This document shows, piece by piece, positions 33,359-44,470 of a DNA stretch of 64,000 bases. Position 1 is the first letter of the stretch. Each line of letters begins with the position of its first letter. This stretch comes from Phascolarctos cinereus (Eukaryota; Chordata; Mammalia; Diprotodontia; Phascolarctidae): assembly GCF_002099425.1 (NCBI RefSeq), contig NW_018344015.1:6672001-6736000 (forward strand), given 5' to 3'. The notes beneath the pieces are model-generated. The model had not been told where the DNA came from and searched no databases. It was given only the letters and a program-made list of their open reading frames with translations. The position numbers and the translations under genes are program-made.

Positions 33359-34729
33359 GATGTAAAAGAAACCAGATGGATCTCTAGGGTGATGGACTAA
33401 TATCCATAAAATGTAAAAAATATCTATAGGAAGCCCTCCAGTATATTAAACAGATCTTCTATGGAGATTTTATAGGAGAACATGGATTAGAATCACATAG
33501 GATGAGGTGTGGATAGTATACAATCTGCACTAATGGAGAGAGTATCCACAACCATGAGAGGTGGCTGTGGAGGAAGTCACTGAGCTATTATAGAATCAAA
33601 TTATTAATGACATGCATATTTCCATAACAGCAAAAAAAAAAGAACATATTATATAGAGTAAGCTTTCACCTTCCATGCTGAAGTCATAGATGCTGAAATT
33701 CAGAACATACAAATTATCATTGACAAAATAATGAGATTGTTTCTATATGCCACATGGGAAAATTAGTCTTTATAATCACATCACATGATTTAATTTTTAA
33801 AAGGATATATGAATTATTTTGCCTGTATGGGAATGCTGGGTTAGAAACATTTTGGCAGTACATAGCATAAAAAGAATTGAGTGTTAGCAAAAATAAAATT
33901 ATACTGAATTACAGAAACAGAAAATGTCTAAAATGTATGCAGACTTGATGGTCTAGCGCCATCAAGCCACAGAAGTGAGCATCAGGAGATGGAAGCTAAT
34001 CAGCTGGAAGTCATTGATAGTCCATTCTCTAAAAAGGTAACCAAAAAATGTCACTACTGTGGAATAGCCCAGAAGAATTTTCCTTTAAATTATTCCTGCA
34101 TGTTCTTACGAAGATAGACCTGAATATTTCTCTCCAATGAAAATGTGGAATAAGATGATGAAGACCTTGTAGCCACTGCAAATTTTAAAATATGTCAGTA
34201 TGTGTGTAAATATATGTAAACTATAACCATCAATCATTTTAAAACGTTAACAGCCTATTACCAAAATATAGCATCTGCACAGGATTCCACATCAAAGTGA
34301 GGGGAAAACCACAGCTTCCCAGCTGCCTCTGCAATTTACCTGCTTTATACTTTCTTTGATAGTATCACAAGAGTGAAGGACAGACTTTGGGCTTCATTTA
34401 TAGCCACACTCTTTCAAACCATAAGGGTAGCCAGATGAATGAACCTAAGGTGAAGGATTTATGGGAGGATGTGGCCAAGAGGTTCACAAGATGAAAAGTC
34501 ATGGAGAGATTGCAAATTTTACATCATGGAATAACGTATTCATGTCAGTGAGATCACAAATCCATGCAAATATTAAAAGAAAGTAAAGGAGCTAAGTATA
34601 CAATTTCTTTACTATGAGAATAGGTCTATAGTTTCAAAAGATAAAAGGAAATAAAAATGAGATCTTAAAGAGGAGAGGTAGACACACACAATCAATCTGC
34701 AGCAACTACTCTCTCTTTCATGTTTCCCC
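33359..34729. other. Unassigned sequence
   Basis: A 1.4-kb stretch without a recognised repeat or gene. Short imperfect phrases only. Confidence 0.45.
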
Positions 34730-35125
34730 CAGAATAAACTCATCTCCAAAAATCTCATCTTTATAGAGAATGTTTCAGCTTACTCAACACCTCCTCGGTC
34801 CACACAATTGTCTCTCCTCCCTAATTGGAGGGCTGAAGGGCAAAGCAAAAGCTCCTCCCAATGCCTCCCTTTATAAGGCTTCCCACCAGCTACTCTGCTT
34901 GATTTTAATTACACAAACATAATGCACTAGGTACAGCAACAGGTACCCTTTAGTGCTCCACCCCCTTTGCAGCTTTTTTAAAAAATACTGTCGTTCCCCA
35001 TTAGACTGTAAACTCCTTGAGAGTAGGGACTGTCTTTGTTTTCCTTGCTTGTAACTCCAACACTTAGCACAGAACTTGGTATGTATTAGGTGCTTAATAA
35101 ATGTTTATTGACTATTGATTAAGAG
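34730..35125 (+). mobile_element. Unnamed repeat body followed by an L2-type tail
   Basis: 34780-34930 aligns with the 239-bp unit at 36806: ctcaacacct, a ttggagggctg 42 bases later at the same spacing, a ctttata block and an agctactctgcttg block. It continues into an L2-type end (34986-35125: 'attagactgtaaactccttg', 'cacttagcacagaacttggt', 'ggtgcttaataaatgtttat'). I do not know a family name. It may be an L2-tailed retroposon. Confidence 0.6.
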
Positions 35126-35227
35126 TATCAAAAGAAGATTCAGGCCCAGCAAAAACTACTTACCTGTTCTCACCTGAGAAGTGATGATATCTCACACACA
35201 CAAGACATGCATCCATGCACTTCTCAA

Positions 35228-35229
<2 letters not shown>

Positions 35230-35265
<36 letters not shown>
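35230..35265 (+). repeat. (CA)n microsatellite
   Basis: About 36 bases of pure CA. Confidence 0.97.
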
Positions 35266-35268
<3 letters not shown>

Positions 35269-36031
35269 AATCAAATAACCATGTCTGAAAATATATTACC
35301 CTCCCAGTGAAGAGGACTGTAAAAAAAATAGCAAATCTGAGATTCTATGAGGTTTCTACCCAATTTAAGCACTATGAATATCCTTGTAATTTGAAAGAGA
35401 TTAGGTTGTAATAACTAGGTGGCCTAGGATGAACTCATCCTAAAGCTAAGGGAGGGAGAATGAAGTTCGGAAGCTTGAGTTACATTCACGATGTGCAAAT
35501 GACTGTTTTCATACTAATTAAACACATGATACATAATCTTTATGAGTATTCTAAATATTGCAATGAAACACGTTTCTATTGCCCTTTTTTTCTTGGAATC
35601 TGTTCATAGGATTATCATGTATTTGACATTATATTCTGTCCTAGTTTTCAAAAATTAAGTTGCACATTCATTCTAGCTAGAAAAGCAACAGTAAATGCTA
35701 CAGCCATCTCCTTCAATTATGAAGCTTGCATGGCTGACCCAGAAAACTTTAAGGCTAATTGCACCAGCATGGAACAAGATCTCGACCCAGCTGTGTTTTG
35801 GTTGGGGCTGCAAAATGCATTTATGAAATAAGCCCACAAAACTGTTTTTTTTTTAACATTAAAAATAAAATCCACAGTAGTACAGCTCAAATGGTCATGA
35901 AAGAACTGCTTGTATGTGCTTGTACGTCACTTAACTTCTTTCCTTCTGTAATTTTCTCTTTCCTTTCGGGGGGGGGGGGAGGAGACAAAGAAGAGATGGG
36001 GCTTTAAGCTAAAGCATCTCTAACTCAATTG
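35266..36031. other. Unassigned sequence
   Basis: No family recognised. Contains an 11-base G run at about 35969-35979, a site prone to slippage and a possible sequencing trouble spot. Confidence 0.45.
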
Positions 36032-36290
36032 GGGCAGCTAGTTAGCACAAGGGATAGAGTGCCCAGACTGGAGTTAGGAAGACTCATCTTCCTAAATTCA
36101 AATCCAATCTCAGACACTTACTAGCTGTGTGACCCTGGGCAAATCACTGAACCCTCTTTGCTTCAGTTTCTCCACCTGTACAACAAGCTGGAGAAGGAAA
36201 TGGCAAGCCACTCTAGTATATTTGCCAAGAAAGCCCAAATGCAGTCACAGAGGGTTGGGTGATAGTCCTATCTGTTTTTGTCAAAAAAAA
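36032..36290 (+). mobile_element. Marsupial CORE-SINE (MAR1-type, long 3' end)
   Basis: It runs gggcagctagttagcacaag, 'ggcaatctcagacacttact'-type B-box region, 'gctgtgtgaccctgggcaaa', 'gctggagaaggaaatggcaa', 'tatatttgccaagaaagccc', and an A-tail at 36282-36290. There is a small duplication in the head (gactcatcttcctaaattc). Confidence 0.92.
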
Positions 36291-36805
36291 AATAACTAAT
36301 CTCTCTCTGAACCTACTGTGAAGTGCTCTGGATTCTATAGGGAGTTACTTTCTTACAATCTCTTCTACCCTATACTAAGATTCACCATAACCATACCAAG
36401 GTAAACTCAATTCTGTGCCTGTATTTATATGTTTTCCTGACTTAAGTCAGGGAAATATTGAATTCAGTAATTTCCTCTAAAATTCATTCATTATATATTT
36501 ATATTAGATTCAAATAACCTTTTTGTTTGGAAAAGGAACTCTGGACCTTAATATCAGATGGCAATCTCTGGAATGACCAAGTGAAACAGACCAGGTAACG
36601 TAGAGCACATAACATGTGAATCAAAACCTTTCTCTTTACATCAACAATGTAGGCAGTCAAGATTGCATCTATGAAAATGTTTCTATTTCAAATGCTGTAA
36701 GCAAGAGTTACGTGACACACAAAAATGATCCTTACAATCACTTGAGGGTTTTTGTGGTTTATTTGTTTGTTTTCAGGCTACTAGATCCAACACAGAATAC
36801 ACTCT
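36291..36805. other. Unassigned sequence
   Basis: No confident family. It probably includes the left part of the unnamed repeat that carries the tandem duplication. Confidence 0.4.
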
Positions 36806-37345
36806 ACTTTCCATCAGCAGTTCTGCTCGGTGTGGTCTCCATACATGATGCCCCACCGAGGATAAAGTGATCACCTGAAATCTCACCACCAAACTGTTAT
36901 CTCAGTTTTAGATTCTCAACACCTTCTCAATTCCCTCAGCCTCTTTCACCTTTTTGTTGGAGGGCTGGAGGGGACAGCATTAAACTTCTCTCAAAGCTTT
37001 TCTTTATACAAGGGCAGAGACCTGTACTTTCCAGCTAACTGCCCACTTTCCATCAGCAGTTCTGCTCGGTGTGGTCTCCACACATGATGCCCCACCGAGG
37101 ATAAAGTGATCACCTGAAATCTCACCACCAAACCGTTATCTCAGTTTTAGATTCTCAACACCTTCTCAATTCCCTCAGCCTCTTTCACCTTCTTGTTGGA
37201 GGGCTGGAGGGGACAGCATTAAACTTCTCTCAAAGCTTTTCTTTATACAAGGGCAGAGACCTGTACTTTCCAGCTAACTGCCCACTTTCCATCAGCAGTT
37301 CTGCTTGGTTTGGACTCCATGCAACATACCCCACAGCAGGTCCCC
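36806..37345 (+). repeat. 239-bp tandem duplication (two full units plus a partial third)
   Basis: Unit 1 is 36806-37044, unit 2 is 37045-37283, and a diverged partial third starts at 37284 and fades by about 37345. All three start actttccatcagcagttctg. Units 1 and 2 differ at three positions that I can see, all T in unit 1 and C in unit 2 (cataca/cacaca, aactgtt/aaccgtt, cctttttg/ccttcttg), so identity is about 98.7%. The partial third differs more (ctcggtgtgg versus cttggtttgg). The unit is homologous to part of 34780-34930 and is not a microsatellite. Confidence 0.97.
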
Positions 37346-37374
37346 TCAGGTCCCCTCCCAACACCCACCCAACC

Positions 37375-37510
37375 TTTTCAGGTATTGTCTTCCCCCATTA
37401 GTTTGTAAATTCCTTGAGGTCAGAGACTTTTTTTTTCCTATTTATATCTCCAGTCTTTAGTATAGTGGCTGGTAGGCACTTAATAAATATTTATTGAACT
37501 GAATTGAAAT
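37375..37510 (+). mobile_element. L2 LINE, 3' end
   Basis: 'cattagtttgtaaattcctt', 'gaggtcagagac', 'gctggtaggcacttaataaa' and a gaactgaattgaa tail. It directly follows the repeat body of the tandem duplication, as at 34986. Confidence 0.9.
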
Positions 37511-37514
37511 TGAA

Positions 37515-38473
37515 TGTGTGAATCAATCAATTAAGCACTTATGAAGGCTCACAGGCACCATGCTAGGTACTGGGGATACAAATCCAAATGGGAAGTAGTT
37601 CCTGCCCTTAAGGTTTATATTCTACTAGAAGAACACAAAATGCTCACAGCAAAATAAATGCAGGAGACATACAAAATAAATAGGCAGTGACTGGAGGAAA
37701 ATTCTGACAATTGGGGCAATTAGGAAAACTATGGAAGGAAGGGACATTTGAGTTCAGCCTTAGAGGAAGCTAAAGATTCCAAGAGTGAGGAAGGACAACC
37801 CAGGCAAAGGCTGAAGTGTGGGAGATGGAACATCATGAACATGTAAGTAGGTCAGTTTGGCTGCAGCATATAATGCATTAAGGAAAGCAATGTGTAATTG
37901 GGCTAGAGACAGATGGTGAAAGGTTTTGAAAAGCAAAACACAGGGGTTTTATACTAAAAGCAATAGAGAGCCACTTGTACTTCTTGAGCAGAGAAATGAA
38001 ATGGTGAGACTTAGTGCTTTAGGAATATAGATTTTGCAGCTATGTGATATACGGATTGGAGAGGGCAGAGACTAGATATAGGAAAACCAATTAGGAAGCT
38101 ATTGAAATAATAGGAAGATCACTTTGGTGACCGAGTGGAGGATGGATCAGAGTGGGGAAAAAATTGAGACAGGGAGATCAACTAGTAGACTATCACAATA
38201 GCCTAGGTGAGGTGATGAGAGCCGCTATCCAGGTATGGCAGTATCAGAAGAGAGAAGGAGTCATCTATGAGAGATGTTATGAAGGTAGAATCGACAGGAG
38301 TTAGCAATAGATGGGATATGGGGAAGGTGGACAAGACAGAGTGAGGAGTCAAGAATGGTAGCCTGGGTTACTGGGTGGATGGTGGTGTCCTCATCAGTAA
38401 TAGGGAAGTGTGGAAGAAGGGAGGTTTGGAGAGAAAGATATGAGTTCAGTTTGGGACATGATGAGTTTAAGAT
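37515..38473 (-). mobile_element. L2 LINE, ORF2 C-terminal region and 3' end
   Basis: A nearly 1-kb antisense L2. The plus strand begins with the reversed tail 'caatcaattaagcacttatg', 'accatgctaggtactgggga' and 'gtagttcctgcccttaaggt'. Further right the minus strand encodes L2 ORF2-like pieces such as WVVLPHS and LVFLYL, up to MSQTELIS-like sequence near 38440-38460. Its 3' end meets the 3' end of the plus-strand L2 at 37510. Confidence 0.9.
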
Positions 38474-38530
38474 ACTCATTCATTCATTCATTCATTCATT
38501 CATTCATTCATTCATTCATTTATTTATTTA
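38474..38530 (+). repeat. (ATTC)n/(ATTT)n tetranucleotide repeat
   Basis: About 11 units of CATT followed by TATT variants, at the junction of the L2 with the next sequence. Probably polymorphic. Confidence 0.96.
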
Positions 38531-38544
38531 AAAGTTAGGAAAAC

Positions 38545-38645
38545 AAACTTCAGACAAATTACAGAACATAAGAACTGGAAGGGAACATTGAGATCATAGT
38601 CCAATCCCTTCAACAGGATCCAGGATTTTACAGAGTTTGGCACTC
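38545..38645 (-). mobile_element. MIR SINE fragment (weak)
   Basis: 'cataagaactggaagggaac', 'attgagatcatagtccaatc' and 'gattttacagagtttggcac' recall the 3' end of a reversed MIR. Only about 90 bases are readable. Confidence 0.5.
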
Positions 38646-38762
38646 AAAAAGTTCTCATTCTTCAAAACTAGATACATATTTCTTACAAGCTACTTTGTCT
38701 ACCCAAAGTCAAGAAGTAATATCCTTTTGCCTAAACCCAGAACTCCAATCAAATCTTTAGAT

Positions 38763-38952
38763 GAATGCAGAGGAAAGAGAGCTGGCTTTCTGATTAGGAA
38801 TCTCTGGATCCAAATTCCCTTTCCAAAATGTATTGTGTGATCATGGACAAGTCACAAATTCTTTCTCATCAGTAAAATTGTAATAATATCTATAATACTT
38901 ACCTCAAGATAATATTTGTAAAATGATACTTAAATAGCAGCTATTGTTATTA
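38763..38952 (+). mobile_element. MIR SINE (degenerate)
   Basis: 'tgattaggaatctctggatc', 'gtgtgatcatggacaagtca', 'gtaataatatctataatact' and 'taaatagcagctattgttat' give a decayed MIR in plus orientation. Confidence 0.7.
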
Positions 38953-39234
38953 TTTGGAGAATGAACACTAGGCCATTCTATTTTGCCCTAGAGAGCCTTG
39001 TTATTCCCTGGGTTTTTCCTGGTCCTAAAGATGCTAGAAAGCAAGATCAGTTTCAATCCATCCTTTCAGTTCAGATCTGTTCAGGGCTGGGTCAAGGTAT
39101 TTAATTCAGTCTGGACTTCCAAAACTTATTCTTTTTTCCCCCTAGTTTTCAAAATTTTGAACTTAAGAAATAAAACAAGCATTTCCATCACAAAGTAGGA
39201 TAAAAAAAAAGATGATTGAACATGAAACTGCAAA

Positions 39235-39850
39235 TTGACTATGTACAACTTGCTTTTCCTTTTAAATAAATAATAAAGTTATTATGTAACTCTTTCCCCA
39301 CCCTCCCCTCCACCTAGGAACAGCTATCATTAGACACAAATCTGTATGTACACATATGTACATATATGTACATATGTGTAAAACCAAATTATATATACTT
39401 CTATTTATCAGTTCTTTCTCAGGATGCAGATAGCATCTTCCTTCATAGGTCCTTTGTAGCTAATTGGAGTATTTATAATAGTCAAAATGACTTGGTTGCT
39501 CCAAATTCTTCTGAAAACAATATTGTGATACAGCACTTTCTTGGTTCTGCTAGTTTTGCTCATTATTATTTTGTGCAAGTCTTTCCATGTTTTTCTAAGA
39601 TCATTGAGCTCATCATTTCTTATAGCACAGTAGTATTCCATCACAATCATATACCAAAACTTGTTTAGCCATTCTCCAATTGACAGGTATCCCTGTAATT
39701 TCCAGTTCTTTGCCACCACAAAGAGAGCTGCTATAAATATTTTAGAACACCTAGATTCTTCTCCTTTCTCTCTAATCATCTTTGGAAACAGACCTAATAA
39801 TGGTATTGCTGGATCAAAGAGTATAGGTAGTTTTACCAAGACTTGTTCTT
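39235..39850 (-). mobile_element. L1 LINE, ORF2 C-terminus plus 3' UTR
   Basis: The minus strand has a 143-codon open frame (39408-39839) reading LFDPAIPLLGLFPKMIREKG, IFIAALFVVAKNWKLQGYLS, IGEWLNKFWYMIVMEYYCAI, RNDELNDLRKTWKDLHKIIM: the C-terminus of marsupial L1 ORF2. The 3' UTR extends left to about 39235, where a ttaaataaataataaa tract is the reversed A-rich end. The open frame is a surviving fragment of a 5'-truncated L1, not a host gene. Confidence 0.95.
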
Positions 39851-40156
39851 AAAAAAGAGTATCTTACAATGGTTCATGAAAGGTCTTCTCTTCCCAATTG
39901 ATTTTCAGATCAAAATTCTGAAAATAATTCAAAAGAAAGACCTAAGCCTTATTAATTTTTACTGCCTCCTGTTAATCAAATCTAATAAGAAAAATTAATA
40001 AAGATTTTAGAGTCTGAGGCTAATATAAAAGGCATCAAAAATATCACTATAATTATTAAGAATTAAGGTTAATGATAGAAAAGTTCTTAGGTACAAAGAG
40101 ATGGCCATTTTTTGAGATTCAGAGTATTTGGTTTGTGTAATTAATAATACCCTAGA
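39851..40156. other. Unassigned sequence
   Basis: I see nothing recognisable. Confidence 0.4.
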
Positions 40157-40310
40157 GCAGGGATTCTTAATCTTCTGTGCATCATGGATTCATTTGGCAG
40201 TCTGGTAACACCTACAGATCCCTTCCCAAAATGTTGTTTTTAAATGCATAAAATAGATATGTAGGATTACAAAAGAAACAAATTATATTGAAATACTGCT
40301 TATGGAATTT
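40157..40310 (+). mobile_element. hAT-type MITE, left part
   Basis: It starts gcagggattcttaatcttct, then 'tggcagtctggtaacaccta', 'gttgtttttaaatgcataaa' and 'aaacaaattatattgaaata'. Same family as 21613-21779 and 61950-62110. The right terminus is missing. Confidence 0.65.
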
Positions 40311-40324
40311 CTCCAACTAAATGT

Positions 40325-41245
40325 GTCATAGACATCTTCATATCAATATGTCCAAAATGGAATACATTGTTTTTCTACTCCACCCAAATCCTCCTCCTCT
40401 CTTCTGAATGTCACTGTTACTGTTGAGGACACCACCATCCTCTCTGTCACCAACGCTCACATCCTAGGTTTTATTCTCGACTCCTCACTCTCTCTCCCTT
40501 CTCAAATCCAATCTGTTACCAAGTCTGTCAACTCTTCTGTCTTTACAATATCTCCTATATATGCCCCATTCTCTCTTCCGGTACTGCTACCACCCTAGTA
40601 TAGGCTCTGATCCCCTCATATCTAGATTATTTCAATAGCCTTCTGGTTGACCTCCCTGCCTCACATTTCTTCCTGTTGCAGTCTGTCCTTCATAGCTATT
40701 AAATTACTCTTCCTAAAATACAAGTCTGAGTATATCACTTCCTTACTTAATAAACTGCAAACGTTCCTTATCACTTCCAGGATCAAATATAAAATCATCT
40801 ATTTGGCTCTGAAAGCCCTTCATAATCCAGTCCCCTCCCACCTTTCCAGTATTCTTACCTTATTCACCCCCACATACTCTCTAATCCAGTGACAAGATTT
40901 CATTTCTGGACTCTATACATTTTAACTGGCTGTCCCAATATTCCTAGAAATCTCTCTCTCCTCATCACCATCTCCTGTGTTCCTTCATATTCCAATAAAA
41001 TCCAGCCTTCTTCAGGAAGCCATTCCCAATCCCCTTTAATTCCAGTGGCTTGTATCTATTGATTATTTCCAATTTATCCTCTATACAGCTGATTTGTACA
41101 TAGTATTTTGTATCTTGAACCTCTCTTCCCATTAGATTGTGAGCTCCTTGAGAGCAGGGACTGTCTTTTGCCTTTCTTTATATCAGTAGCACTTAGCACA
41201 GTGCCTGGCATATTACAGACACAATAAATGCTTGTTGTCTGACTA
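40325..41245 (+). mobile_element. L2 LINE, ORF2 C-terminal region and 3' UTR
   Basis: A long sense L2. It opens with a MSKMEYIVFLLHPN-like frame (40350) and passes LGFILDSS-type coding near 40465. Then come 'caatagccttctggttgacc', 'ttcctaaaatacaagtctga', 'tccttatcacttccaggatc', 'cttcataatccagtcccctc', and the 3' UTR with 'agattgtgagctccttgaga' and 'cacttagcacagtgcctggc'. It is broken by several stops and shifts. Confidence 0.93.
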
Positions 41246-41255
41246 AAATACAGTT

Positions 41256-41314
41256 TTATATATGTGTGTATGTATATATACATATATACACACATACACA
41301 TATATACATGTATA
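41256..41314. repeat. (TATG/TACA) low-complexity palindrome
   Basis: tatatgtgtgtatgtatata is followed by its approximate reverse complement, tatatacacacatacacata. The tract can fold into a hairpin. Confidence 0.9.
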
Positions 41315-41749
41315 AAAGTCCACAGACCTGGAAGCCTGGAAAATACCTTTAAAATGACTGGTAGAAATAAGTACTCAATTTCAGATTGAAGCAGTTAATG
41401 AAAACTTGTATCTAAGCCAGAATTAATTTAATTGCACGTTTATGCCAGCAGGTTGCTCTTGGAGAAAATGGTAGTTTAATTTCCCTTTTGCTTATTTGGT
41501 TCAGAAACACACCATGCAAAGTGAAAATTATTTTATCATTCTGCTTTCAGTCTCCATAACTGCATTATTAAATCAGAACCTTTCCTCCTATTTTCTTAAA
41601 ACATTTCACTCCCTTCTCTTCTGCTACTAAAAGTTAATCAATAATTTTCATCTATTTTAGGTTGTTTTTTTAGGTGAAAAAAACAGCTCTCTCTATAAAA
41701 TTCAGAAAAAAGCCTACCAAAGATATCTATCTGATAATATCATTTTAAA
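41315..41749. other. Unassigned sequence
   Basis: I see nothing recognisable. Confidence 0.45.
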
Positions 41750-41915
41750 GGGCAGTATGGCATAGTAGGAAGAACACAGGGTATTAATTCTTGACTCTGC
41801 CACTGATTCTTTGTGTGACTTTGTTTCACATAGCCTCTCTAGTCTTCAAGTTCCTTAACTATAAATTTAAGGAGTTGGAATTTATAATACCAGAAGTCTC
41901 TTCCAGTTTATTTAC
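41750..41915 (+). mobile_element. MIR SINE
   Basis: 'agggcagtatggcatagtag', 'ttgactctgccactgattct', 'tgtgtgactttgtttcacat' and 'aaggagttggaatttataat', with the 3' 'gaagtctcttccagttta' end. Diverged but ordered. Confidence 0.8.
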
Positions 41916-42311
41916 TGTAAAAAAACAAAAACATCTCACCAATGTAATCATCTTAGGAGAACTCTGCCTTGAGCTTCCTTGTTACATGTTTAGACTCTTG
42001 CTTTGGAAAGTCTTTCTTAATAGTTCACAGTTTCTTTTAACTATCAATCTACGTGAGAAATTGTCCTAAATTTGTCCTGTTAAGAATGAAATCCTGAGAA
42101 AATTTTCACTGACCTCTCAACATAACTCCTTTCCAGAAAGAAATGCAAAAACATCCAATGCCCCAGCCCACTAGTAAGTAAAACTGCATTTCTCTCAAAG
42201 AATACAATGTAACTAAAGTGCCTTTAAAACTTAAAGTACAAAATAAATGTCAGTTATCATCATCATCATATATTAATTCATTTTCTGTAATTCCTTATCC
42301 TTCAAATTCCC
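41916..42311. other. Unassigned sequence
   Basis: No recognised repeat or gene. Confidence 0.4.
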
Positions 42312-43485
42312 TTTATAAAATAAAGGTAAATCACATCATAAGTAAATTAGAAGAACACGAAACATATTATCTATAAGAATTATGGAGAGGAGAAGAATTT
42401 ATGAATAGACAAGAGATAGCATCATGAGATGTAAAATGGATAATTTTGATTACATTCAATTAAAAAAGTTTTGTACAAAAACCAATGTAGCCAAGATTAG
42501 AAGGAAAGTAGAAAATGGGGGAAATTTTACAGACAATTTCTTGGATAAAGGCCTCATATCTCAAATATATAGAGAACTTCGTCAAATTTACAAGAATATG
42601 CGTCATTCCCTGATTGATAAATGGTCAAAAGATATGAACAGGTACCTTGTGGATGAAGAAATCAAAGCTATATATGGTCATATAAAAATCTTCTAAAACA
42701 TTATTGAATAAATGCAAATTAAAACAACTTTGAGATATCAATGACAAATATGAAAAAATTGGGACATTAATACACTGTTGGTGAAACCATGGAATGGATC
42801 CAACCATTTTGGAGAGCAATCTGGAATTGTGCCCAAAGAGTTATAAAATTGTATGTACCATTTGACCCATAATACCACTAATATGTCTTTCCCAAGGTGA
42901 TCAGGGAAAAAGGATAAGAACCTCTATGTTCTAAAATATTTATAACAGCTTTCTTTGTGGTGGCAAAGAACTGGAAATTGAGGGGACGTTCATCAATTGG
43001 AGAATAGCTAAACAAATTGAGGCATATGATTGTGATAGAATACTATTGTGCTGTGAGAAACTATGAGCAGGTTGATTTTAGAAAAACAGGGAAATACTTG
43101 CATAAAATAATGAAGAGTGAAATGAGTAGAACCAAGAAAACATTGTATACAGTTAACAGCAATATTGTTTGAAGATAACTGTGAATGACTAAGTTATTCT
43201 GAGTATTACAAATACTCAAATCAATTACAAAGAACATAGGAAGATATTATCTACCTCCAAAGAAAGAACTGATAAATAGAAGTATGCATAGTATGCTAAC
43301 ATATGTGTGTGTATAATCATATTATGCATACACACAGATGCACAGAATATGTGTTAAATGGTAGCCTTCTCTAGTGTGGGGTGGGGAGGGAGGGAGACAG
43401 TTCAGAACTTAAAATGTAACAAAATGTAAACTGTAACAAAAATAAATTAAATGTAATTTAAAAAAATAAAATAATAATTGGGGAA
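42312..43485 (+). mobile_element. L1 LINE, ORF2 C-terminal third plus 3' UTR
   Basis: Starts in ORF2 with a SKLEEHE-like segment (42345), then a 90-codon open frame at 42424-42696 reading DNFDYIQLKKFCTKTNVAKI and GLISQIYRELRQIYKNMRHS. The frame then breaks, with CWW- and WYM-type blocks still readable. The 3' UTR ends in an A-rich tract near 43485. It is 5' truncated and moderately diverged. Confidence 0.93.
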
Positions 43486-43574
43486 TAAAGGAAACCTCAG
43501 CAATGAAGGATCCTGAAAAATCTGAAGACTGAATGAATGCCTGTTTTGTTCTTTGAGGCAGTTGGTCAAATGAC

Positions 43575-43790
43575 CAATATACAGAATCACAGAGTTTGTG
43601 AATTGGAGAGATCTCAGCAGCCATCTAGTACAACCTATACATGAAAGGAATCCCCACTATAGCATACCTCACAAGTGGCCATTCAGTCTCTGCTTTGGAG
43701 ACCTGCCAAGGGGAAGTACCCACCACCTCTAAAGAAATCACATCCCACTTCTGTACAGAGCATTCAGTTTTAATGAAATCAAGAAATCTA
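43575..43790 (-). mobile_element. CR1/L3-like LINE, 3' end
   Basis: 'acagaatcacagagtttgtg', 'gatctcagcagccatctagt', 'ggccattcagtctctgcttt' and 'ggagacctgccaaggggaag' match the reversed CR1 terminus, including the agaatcacagag end. Confidence 0.85.
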
Positions 43791-43906
43791 CGTAACTATA
43801 GACTTCAGGAAACAGATTAGTCAAAAAATTTTCAGAAGTTTCACAGCAACTAAATCAAAGTGACTGATATATAGACTAACTTAATGAGATAAATGTGTTC
43901 TTTTAT

Positions 43907-44112
43907 ACCAGATGTCAGAAAACTATATATCATGGGCCAAATCTAGCCCACCCTGTTTTCCTCCTGCCAAAGAGCTGAGAATGGTTTTTACATTTTTAAA
44001 TAAAGTTTCATTGTATTTTAAAATGTAAATACCATTCTTAATAGGCAGGCCATACAAAAACAGACTCCTCCCCTGATCTGGCCCATAGGCCTTTGTTTGC
44101 TGGCACTCCTGT
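43907..44112 (+). mobile_element. hAT-type MITE with CAGGGGTCAGCAAAC-like ends
   Basis: The left end cagatgtcagaaaactatat...gggccaaatctagccca and the right end gatctggcccataggcctttgtttgctggcactcctg (read in pieces) are imperfect inverted repeats of about 40 bp. The interior has 'aaataaagtttcattgtatt'. Non-coding miniature hAT element, old, likely non-autonomous. The exact family name is uncertain. Confidence 0.8.
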
Positions 44113-44204
44113 TCTATATTATTGAGTCATAGAATTAAACTCTCAAACACATTTACTGAATACCATCAGCCTCAAGAAATCCATGGATATTGGAAAAAGC
44201 AATG

Positions 44205-44470
44205 AATTAGGTAGTGAAGTAGATAGAGTACTGTCCCTGGAGCCAAGAAGAGGTGAATTCAAATTTGACCTCAAATACTGACTAACTGTGTGGCCCTGGA
44301 CAAGTCACTTAACCTGTCTGCCTCAGTTTCCTCATCTGTAAAATGAGGATAATAATAGCACTGCCCAGGGTTGTTTTGACAATACAGTGAGATAATATTT
44401 ATAAAGTGCTTTGCTAACCATAAATCCCTATATAGATGCATAGTAGTAGTAGTAACAACTTCAAGTTCTA
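44205..44470 (+). mobile_element. MIR/THER1-type CORE-SINE
   Basis: 'gagtactgtccctggagcca', 'gtgtggccctggacaagtca', 'ctcagtttcctcatctgtaa', 'aatgaggataataatagcac' and 'ataaagtgctttgctaacca' in order, with an agtagtagtag tail. Confidence 0.9.

Noticed and set aside
36806-37345. CRISPR-like or satellite array
   Set aside because: Only two full 239-bp units with no spacers, in a vertebrate genome. A simple tandem duplication explains it.
39408-39839. 143-codon minus-strand frame as a possible host gene
   Set aside because: It is the C-terminus of L1 ORF2 (WYMIVMEYYCAIRND-type motif) followed by an L1 3' UTR.
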